Source: Gammaproteobacteria bacterium (GTDB lineage: Bacteria; Pseudomonadota; Gammaproteobacteria; Legionellales; Legionellaceae). From it: DNA of 57,770 bases. Made by a program: the position numbers and the translations under genes. Below, piece by piece: positions 53,101-57,770 of this stretch (its first letter is position 1; the number at the start of each line of letters is the position of its first letter). Below the pieces are notes generated by a model that saw nothing but the letters and a program-made list of their open reading frames with translations, made no database searches and was not told the origin of the DNA. The stretch covers positions 1 to 57,770 of the forward strand of contig JAPLRL010000041.1 of the NCBI GenBank assembly GCA_026399205.1, in the 5' to 3' direction.

Positions 53101-53563
53101 CAGGGTTATTAATTATCTTTATAATCAAGTATATCTTGTTATTAAGCTCTTTTCTGTAATCCTCGGTGAATTTGCGAGGATAAGTTGGATTATTTTTTTC
53201 AATTTCATCTAGTTTTTTTAATTCAATTTTGAGTGATGCATTAAGGTTATTTCTAGCCTCTATGATGATGCCAGGATCTGTTGAAGCAATGCGGTCTTTT
53301 CTCTTATTCAGGTTTTCAACCGTAGCGTTGTATTCTTTAAACAAAGCTTCGACGCTTGCAATGTCGGTGATTTCATTTTGCATGATATTATCAATATTTG
53401 CACTTAATGTTCCGAGTTTTTTCAGCAAGCTTTGCGTGGCTGGATCACTCTGTTTATAGGGATTATCTTTTGTGATCGCAAAAAAACTTGGAAGTTTATC
53501 TTCTTGTTGTTTTTGATTATAAAGGGCTTTTAATGTGGCTTTTTTTTCATCATAAGTTGGCAT
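50129..53563 (-). CDS. Large coiled-coil protein with internal duplication, unknown function
   Basis: 1144 residues from ATG 53563 (MPTYDEKKATLKAL); an in-frame ATG four codons upstream is possible and neither has a strong Shine-Dalgarno. Residues about 32-215 and 247-411 are duplicates: KDNPY at the start, then NDxxDFNFK-like (NNPDFNFKDK / NHDDFNFKGK), LLGTDWKEKNPK / LLGDDWKKKNPK and NLEIFNALL / NLEIFNSQL. About 430-1020 is Glu/Lys/Leu-rich with heptad character, predicted coiled coil. The tail (1060-1144) is acidic and disordered (ENNGCEDDPETPN). No membrane segment or signal peptide. I recognise no family. Length, repeats and low complexity resemble large Legionella/Coxiella effectors, which is only an analogy. 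Confidence 0.75.
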   Translation of the reverse strand: MPTYDEKKATLKALYNQKQQEDKLPSFFAITKDNPYKQSDPATQSLLKKLGTLSANIDNIMQNEITDIASVEALFKEYNATVENLNKRKDRIASTDPGIIIEARNNLNASLKIELKKLDEIEKNNPTYPRKFTEDYRKELNNKIYLIIKIINNPDFNFKDKNKLERELTTRLINEIAPTTQFKPSFVDLLGTDWKEKNPKNATNLEIFNALLTQDNTTQPNEVKTAEVSPVENTSQLSATKKADPTKDNPYLDSDPITQRLVRAINNTQSGSPQYETACQSLHERKKLLDSTDENVINAARDALHQSLETALKELDAIEQSEQFSLLDPTPKRILKEKIELIIKILNHDDFNFKGKSALITALETRLLNKLESNSPITPSTPPFVTLLGDDWKKKNPKTAANLEIFNSQLTHINLSRLPAVERLLFIGAVTPDLTQSKLITNMQKEELDGLDLESYIKKSNSLETASKHLETLTTLIQKIKENQQRLKNTNLESQWIEIENTIKSLLEEMNKEMIAFEKASADVDEDINFIKTQIFDEMTSQLNKIKQACGLPLAPLDPEEIDEKILELEQTINIGKTEINKINAEIARSEAVVLDMKTKVAETDAALYNFFLETQNNDEDLLNLIKTNRQQISVIEELIIKNRADVAEKGSNLMKLEKELTIERLRQEIISDDSIELSSVRQSLSDRIMAFRNNAIQDIGPRLLSHHITTGQITEFTDMRRRAFQPELTAAYKKMDEAFAHVTHLKSQYNLIIEALQDPENKDGLSRFETWRTDMEKAIKEADEQEENVKKIHEKLAQLEIHITPSVMHHSKRYVSLINTEMANLIEKRFGDEARKKFLENPQQYMMENKNLLSPAIMELNNVREFIIKGVIKAEDRFASEMKNFLFNNTDPTDSPTFIENIDRIKMSFYNDLILGINEAEGMLKQTFDKFSTEMESINAASDFDFVDESKVGFDESEVGKDPDLNLFWTAVKAFIKIWTQFSESLKLVLMSEEDVAKLDARDAAIASQKAADIQIIKYNRNIETKEMLNQCIDEKNTITGNTEINKAFKKTFTELIDLPNKSVREKYDQQVAQEKNKTPTEQDTPKEISAENKGAEITAKDENVDNALKKTNVLTTPSEQGESEENNGCEDDPETPNQSFRH

Positions 53564-53777
53564 AACAAACACCAAAAATTAGTCTAATAATATAACTATA
53601 GACCATATTTTGTTGTTTGCTGTTCGAAGGAAACTTTTGTAGTTACATACCTACATTATCTCTTATACTTAAATTGAGTAGGGTCTGTTGACATTTCATT
53701 TTCTCAAACCCTCTAGAACGCCGACGTACCGCGGCAACTTTTTGTTGATTAATGCCCAATTTACGATGGGAGGAAGT

Positions 53778-54035
53778 ATGTCTATCACGAGAGTAACAAG
53801 TAGAGAATTTAATCAAGACGTCAGTAAAATAAAGCGTGCTTCATCAAATGGTCCTGTTTTTATTACGGATAGGGGCCGTCCTGCGCATGTTTTACTAACC
53901 ATAAAAGATTATCAAGCATTGACTGAAATCAAAGGGAATCTTGTTGGCTTATTATCGATGCCTAGCCCCGTTGATATTGATTTTGATCCACCCAAAATAA
54001 ACAAAAAAATGTATCGACGGGAGGATTTTGATTAA
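53778..54035 (+). CDS. Phd/YefM-type antitoxin
   Basis: 85 residues from ATG 53778 (MSITRVTSREFNQDVS); GGGAGGA immediately upstream decides against the open frame further 5'. SREFNQDVSKIKRAS and GPVFITDRGRPAHVLLTIKDYQAL are the fold of the Phd/YefM N-terminal DNA-binding dimer; the last 30 residues bind the toxin. Its stop overlaps the PIN toxin ATG by one base. Confidence 0.9.
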   Translation: MSITRVTSREFNQDVSKIKRASSNGPVFITDRGRPAHVLLTIKDYQALTEIKGNLVGLLSMPSPVDIDFDPPKINKKMYRREDFD

Positions 54036-54451
54036 TGTACTTATTAGATACTCATGTTGTTTCTGAGTTAAGAAAGGCAAAATCAGGTAAAGCGAATGCA
54101 CAGGTTGTGACGTGGGCACAAGCGTGCGTAGTTGCAAACTTATTTTTATCTGCGATCACGGTGTTAGAGCTTGAATTGGGTGTATTGCAGGTTGAGCGGC
54201 GCGATCCATTGCAAGGTGTCGCACTACGTGCTTGGTTGAACGCACAAGTTTCACCTACTTTTGACGAACGAATTTTGTCGGTTGATGTGGCGGTGGCTCA
54301 GCGTTGCGCTTGGTTGCATGTCCCTAATCCGCGGTCAGATAGAGATGCAATCATTGCGGCTACCGCATGGGTTCACGGGTTAACAGTCGTGACAAGAAAT
54401 GTCAGTGATTTTGAGGGTGCTGGGGTGGAGATTATTAATCCTTGGAATTAG
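54035..54451 (+). CDS. vapC: VapC-like PIN-domain toxin (second system)
   Basis: 138 residues. LLDTHVVSELRKAKSG has the first Asp and the Glu, LFLSAITVLELELG the second Glu, and PRSDRDAIIAATA the next Asp; NVSDF is the last acidic position, so the ribonuclease site is complete. It is closest to FitB-like PIN toxins that pair with Phd antitoxins. A GTTGGGCC hairpin arm begins 5 bp after the stop. Confidence 0.92.
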   Translation: MYLLDTHVVSELRKAKSGKANAQVVTWAQACVVANLFLSAITVLELELGVLQVERRDPLQGVALRAWLNAQVSPTFDERILSVDVAVAQRCAWLHVPNPRSDRDAIIAATAWVHGLTVVTRNVSDFEGAGVEIINPWN

Positions 54452-54455
54452 AATT

Positions 54456-54477
54456 GTTGGGCCAAGGCCCAACCTAC
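54456..54477. repeat. GTTGGGCC hairpin arm after the second PIN toxin
   Basis: The same 22 bp as at 36678-36699, in the same orientation and also directly behind a PIN toxin gene. Confidence 0.75.
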
Positions 54478-54493
54478 GTTTTGAATGTAAACA

Positions 54494-54607
54494 TTAGTTA
54501 GGCGCATTCTCTTTAGCACGACTATCCCGCACCTCTAACCACATCGCATTGAGCACCGCAAAAAAACACGCAAACCCCGTGCCCAAAATCCAAGAAAAAT
54601 ACCACAT
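54494..54607 (-). CDS. cydX: Cytochrome bd oxidase small subunit CydX
   Basis: 37 residues, MWYFSWILGTGFACFFAVLN followed by AMWLEVRDSRAKENAPN. The single helix with Trp-Tyr-Phe start and AMWLE after it is the classical CydX/YbgT signature. TAGGAGATCTGAC lies before ATG 54607; the longer open frame reaching into cydB is not needed. CydX stabilises the haem b595/d site of the CydAB oxidase in the inner membrane. It begins 11 bp after the cydB stop. Confidence 0.93.
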   Translation of the reverse strand: MWYFSWILGTGFACFFAVLNAMWLEVRDSRAKENAPN

Positions 54608-54617
54608 GTCAGATCTC

Positions 54618-55760
54618 CTAATAAAGCTCATGCTCATGATGTTGAATAAATTCTTCAGACAAGGTCCCGCGTAAGACGCGATAGACCCATGCCGTATAAA
54701 GAAGAATGATCGGCAGAAATATAACGGTTGCAACCAGCATCACAAATAAGGTCATATGACTCGATGAAGCGTCCCATATCATTAAGCTATGATGAGGGTG
54801 GGTGGATGAGGGCAGAATGAAGGGATACATGCTGAGGCCAACGGTTGCGATGATGCAGGCAACACCTAAGGCGCTGAAGCAAAATGCGGTTTTCACCCAT
54901 TTTTTACATAGACTGACAATCAATAAACTGATACTTGCTAAGAGAGGAGCCAGTATCGTCCATGGATACAAGTGATAATTTTGTAACCACGCCATGGGCG
55001 TGACGATCACTGTTTTATGCAGAGGGTTAGAGGGCCCGTCTGTTGCCAGTAAGGAGGTGAGTTGATAACCGGGCAAATACCCTAGCATCAGCCATGCGCC
55101 TGCAGCAAGAAAAAGACATAACGTCAAACCGGATGCGAGACCACTGACGCGTTGTGCACGGTTTTTTAAGGGATGTTCTGTTTTAAGTTGAATAAAACAC
55201 GCACCATGCATGAGCAGCATCAATACCGATAACACACCAGTTAACAGTGCAAACGGGTTGAGTAGCTCTAAAAACGTGCCGGTGTAAAAAGGACGCAATG
55301 ACAAATTAAAATAAAAAGGAACGCCTTGTAACACATTACCCACCGCGACGCCAAATACCAGCGAAGGCACAAACCCACCCACCCATAACGCTATATCCCA
55401 ACACCTCCGCCAGAGAGGAGAGGATAATTTAGAGCGATATTTAAAGCCAACAGGCCGTAAAATGAGCGCAAGTAACACCAGTAACATGGCAAAATAAAAC
55501 CCTGAAAACGCAATGGCATAAAGCGGGGGCCATGCGGCAAAAATAGCGCCACCGCCTAAAACAAACCAGACCTGGTTGCCTTCCCAAGTCGGGCCAATGC
55601 TGTTGATGAGAATGCGTTTTTCAGCATCACTGCGCGCAATCAAGGGCATGCACATGGCAACCCCAAGATCAAAGCCGCCCATGACGGCAAAACCAATCAG
55701 TAAGATGCCTAATAATAACCACCAGATAAGCCTAAGGGTTTCATAGTCAATGGGTAACAT
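54618..55760 (-). CDS. cydB: Cytochrome bd ubiquinol oxidase subunit II
   Basis: 380 residues with about nine transmembrane helices. YETLRLIWWLLLGILLIGFAVMGGFDLG is the classical N-terminus, and NSIGPTWEGNQVW the conserved loop. It forms the quinol oxidase with CydA and takes up electrons from ubiquinol (whose synthesis genes lie at 29304-30648). It overlaps cydA by 14 bp. Confidence 0.96.
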   Translation of the reverse strand: MLPIDYETLRLIWWLLLGILLIGFAVMGGFDLGVAMCMPLIARSDAEKRILINSIGPTWEGNQVWFVLGGGAIFAAWPPLYAIAFSGFYFAMLLVLLALILRPVGFKYRSKLSSPLWRRCWDIALWVGGFVPSLVFGVAVGNVLQGVPFYFNLSLRPFYTGTFLELLNPFALLTGVLSVLMLLMHGACFIQLKTEHPLKNRAQRVSGLASGLTLCLFLAAGAWLMLGYLPGYQLTSLLATDGPSNPLHKTVIVTPMAWLQNYHLYPWTILAPLLASISLLIVSLCKKWVKTAFCFSALGVACIIATVGLSMYPFILPSSTHPHHSLMIWDASSSHMTLFVMLVATVIFLPIILLYTAWVYRVLRGTLSEEFIQHHEHELY

Positions 55761-57303
55761 GATGACTCCTGTGTGAAGAAAGGAAGGTTTCAGGTCCTAT
55801 GCGAATGTATTTCACCATTAAATAGATTTCAATCACCGCTAACACACTATAAAACAAAATAAATCCAGCCAGTGAGGTCATGACTTGATAGGGTTCGACC
55901 GAAGAGGTGCCCAAAAATGTCGGTAACACGCCTTGAACCACCCAAGGTTGTCGCCCATATTCAGCAATGACCCAACCGAGCTCAGCTGCAATCCAGGGTA
56001 ACGGTAGCGACCAAAAGGCAAGATGCGCATACCAGCGGGCGTGGATGAGCCGTTGTTTTGCTGATAAATAAAACCCAATGGCAAACAAGACAATAAAGAA
56101 AAGTCCACAAGCAACCATGATTCTAAAGCTAAAAAACAGCGGGGTGACATGGGGGCTGAGATCTTGACTTGCCGCTTCAATTTGCGCCTCGGTTGCATCG
56201 ACCACATGAGAGGTGTATTTCTTCAGCAATAGGCCATACCCCAATGCGTCTTGATGTTGTCGCAAGGTCTCTTGAGCGAGTAGATTATGAGGGTCGTGTT
56301 GCAATTCAACCAGCGCGCGATAGGCAATAATGCCTTCACGGATTTTATCTTTCCCGTGTTGCAAGAGTTCGGTGATGCCTTCAACAGGCGTATTAAACGA
56401 TCGTGTCGCGATGATGCCTAAAATATAGGGAATCTCAATGGCATAATCGGTGTGTTTGGTTTTATCATTGGGAATGCCAATTAACGTTAACGACGCAGGG
56501 GCAGGTTCGGTGTGCCACATGGCTTCCATGGCCGCGAGTTTCATTTTTTGGTTGATGTTGGCATCATACCCACTTTCATCCCCTAAGACCACGACAGATA
56601 AGGCAGACGCTAAACCAAATGAAACCGCAACCGTCATCGAGCGTCTTGCAAAATCAACACAGCGATTCCGTAGTAAATAATAAGCACTGATGGAGAGCAC
56701 AAACATAGCGCCTGTGACATAGCCTGCGCTAATGGTATGCACAAATTTGGCTTGCGCGACCGGATTAAACATGACCTCATAAAAACTGCTGACTTCCATG
56801 CGCATGGTTTGATAATTAAACACAGCCCCCACCGGGTTTTGCATCCAGCCATTGGCAATGAGAATCCATAACGCAGACAGATTGGTCCCTAGCGCTAAGA
56901 ACCAGGTCACCATTAAATGTTGGAGTTTAGATAAACGTTGCCAACCGAAGAAAAATAAGCCAACGAAGGTGGCTTCTAGAAAAAAGGCCATCATGCCTTC
57001 AATGGCGAGTGGCGCACCAAATACATCCCCAACATATTGAGAATAGTAAGCCCAATTGGTGCCAAATTGGAATTCCATGGTCAGCCCTGTGGCCACCCCG
57101 AGCGCAAAGTTAATGCCAAATAACATGCCCCAAAACTTGACCATATCCCGCCAAACCGTTTTTTTGGTCATGACATACACGGTTTCCATGATGGCTAAAA
57201 TGATGGAAAGGCCTAAGGTGAGAGGGACAAACAAAAAATGATAAAGAGCGGTGATGGCAAATTGCAATCTTGATAATTCAACAACTTCAAGGGAGGGAAG
57301 CAT
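55747..57303 (-). CDS. cydA: Cytochrome bd ubiquinol oxidase subunit I
   Basis: 518 residues, full length. The N-terminus LSRLQFAITALYHFLFVPLTLG carries the first haem ligand His; KFVHTISAGYVTGAMF and KMKLAAMEAMWHTEPAP (quinol-site region) are conserved, and GRQPWVVQGVLPT gives the C-terminal signature. The Q loop (about 255-385) is of the longer type. It reduces O2 to water without pumping protons and has very high oxygen affinity, useful in low-oxygen niches. Expressed in the order cydP-cydA-cydB-cydX. Confidence 0.97.
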   Translation of the reverse strand: MLPSLEVVELSRLQFAITALYHFLFVPLTLGLSIILAIMETVYVMTKKTVWRDMVKFWGMLFGINFALGVATGLTMEFQFGTNWAYYSQYVGDVFGAPLAIEGMMAFFLEATFVGLFFFGWQRLSKLQHLMVTWFLALGTNLSALWILIANGWMQNPVGAVFNYQTMRMEVSSFYEVMFNPVAQAKFVHTISAGYVTGAMFVLSISAYYLLRNRCVDFARRSMTVAVSFGLASALSVVVLGDESGYDANINQKMKLAAMEAMWHTEPAPASLTLIGIPNDKTKHTDYAIEIPYILGIIATRSFNTPVEGITELLQHGKDKIREGIIAYRALVELQHDPHNLLAQETLRQHQDALGYGLLLKKYTSHVVDATEAQIEAASQDLSPHVTPLFFSFRIMVACGLFFIVLFAIGFYLSAKQRLIHARWYAHLAFWSLPLPWIAAELGWVIAEYGRQPWVVQGVLPTFLGTSSVEPYQVMTSLAGFILFYSVLAVIEIYLMVKYIRIGPETFLSSHRSHHVTH

Positions 57304-57318
57304 GGTGGGATCCTTATA

Positions 57319-57474
57319 TTAAAGCAGGTGGTGCTGTAACGTTTCTACTAAAGCCGGGTGCGGTCTAAAACAAATCCACCAGAGCGAAAAGAACAAGCTG
57401 CCTTTGATGCATAAGGTGAGCAGGATGTCTTTGGCGAGTGAAGAAGGTTTTTTTGTCATGGGGATCGCTGGCAT
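57319..57474 (-). CDS. cydP: Small CydP-like protein upstream of cydA
   Basis: 51 residues from ATG 57474, or 46 from ATG 57459. A basic start (MTKKPSSLAKD) is followed by one hydrophobic helix, ILLTLCIKGSLFFSLWWICF, then RPHPALVETLQHHLL. This single-helix layout, with K in the membrane segment and a FxPHP-like motif after it, is what I remember of the CydP small subunit/inhibitor that precedes cydA in several gammaproteobacteria. The stop lies 16 bp before the cydA ATG, with GGATCC between. Assignment rests on position and overall pattern, not on a search. Confidence 0.65.
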   Translation of the reverse strand: MPAIPMTKKPSSLAKDILLTLCIKGSLFFSLWWICFRPHPALVETLQHHLL

Positions 57475-57629
57475 TTAATTTTTACCGTATTATGACATAA
57501 TTTTGCGGTTTGGGATATGAGGAGTTCAACGCCGGGAAAACAAGGGGTTCTCGAGTGCGATTTATACATTCACGGCACAGCGATATCATGATGCACAAAC
57601 CTCACCCAAGGCCGGAATTAAAGTCTTAT

Positions 57630-57745
57630 GTAACTCCTCAGGTTGTGGATAAGTTTGTTTTATTAGCACTCACAACGAACAAACGTCATCCTGAACGCAG
57701 TGAAGGACCTCCTGAATTTGGCTAGATCTTTGTCAAATTGAGATC
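57630..57745. mobile_element. GTAACT-family element, left part of a B-type copy
   Basis: Starts GTAACTCCTCAGGTTGTGG and stays nearly identical to 3483-3600 for about 115 bases, then diverges after TTGAGATC, so the right arm is missing. The window ends 25 bp later. Confidence 0.8.
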
Positions 57746-57770
57746 AACTATGTTAAAAACATATTTTCTA

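Noticed and set aside
57510-57725. 71-residue forward ORF ending in HPERSEG-like sequence
   Set aside because: The C-terminal part is a translation of the miniature element (CGTCATCCTGAACGCAGTGAAGG); such HPERSEG proteins are well-known artefacts and there is no ribosome-binding site.

Overview
The window looks like chromosomal DNA of a gammaproteobacterium with an intracellular lifestyle, most plausibly in or near the order Legionellales (Coxiella/Legionella/Aquicella/Berkiella-like). I infer this from the core gene order tRNAs-tig-clpP-clpX-lon-hupB-tRNAs-ppiD, from ubiC-ubiA, sspA-sspB and tsaE-amiC-mutL-...-miaA, and from very large ankyrin and coiled-coil proteins of the kind that serve as host-directed effectors in this group. 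I could run no database search, so the genus is open.

Layout. 1-4.2 kb: a partial ORF, an isoaspartyl peptidase, a small membrane protein held between two repeat arms, a nucleosidase-cupin fusion and two tandem miniature elements. 4.17-7.16 kb: a 3-kb integrative element in the 3' end of a tRNA-Met gene, carrying a DUF1016 nuclease, a tyrosine integrase and a tiny secreted peptide. 7.5-12.1 kb: an MFS transporter, then a ThDP enzyme plus aldehyde dehydrogenase that resemble the 2-oxoglutarate decarboxylase / succinic semialdehyde dehydrogenase bypass of the TCA cycle. 12.2-17.3 kb: an ankyrin-methyltransferase fusion and a broken giant ankyrin gene. 17.3-19.2 kb: ZIP and CDF metal transporters. 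19.4-28.1 kb: four tRNAs, the protein-quality-control cluster, two more tRNAs and ppiD. 28.2-32.3 kb: a membrane protein, the first two ubiquinone genes, an outer-membrane protein and a methyltransferase. 32.5-35.8 kb: E1alpha, E1beta and E2 of a 2-oxo-acid dehydrogenase, without E3. 36-38.7 kb: VapBC-like and AbiE toxin-antitoxin pairs. 39-42.8 kb: a 1272-residue ankyrin protein. 43-50 kb: sspAB, tsaE, amiC, mutL, a zinc-finger protein, a GT9 glycosyltransferase and miaA. 50.1-53.6 kb: a 1144-residue coiled-coil protein with an internal duplication. 53.8-54.5 kb: a Phd/PIN toxin-antitoxin pair. 54.5-57.5 kb: cydP-cydA-cydB-cydX, read leftward.

The most striking feature is a dispersed miniature element that begins GTAACT and ends AGTTAC, with complementary arms related to CGTCATCCTGAGCG. 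Several copies are flanked by exact or near-exact 8-bp direct repeats, which I read as target-site duplications. One copy split the formerly overlapping amiC/mutL junction while preserving the amiC stop and the mutL start and bringing a Shine-Dalgarno sequence for mutL. GTAA ends with 8-bp duplications recall the IS66 family, but no transposase lies in the window. At least four other repeat families are present; one of them encodes the last residues (PLPR-stop) of two ankyrin proteins.

Functionally the window joins housekeeping (proteolysis, translation, quinone synthesis, bd oxidase, mismatch repair) with accessory islands (toxin-antitoxin pairs, integrative element, effector candidates). 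Several short genes not obvious from length alone (cydX, cydP, the 47-residue secreted peptide) are annotated below.
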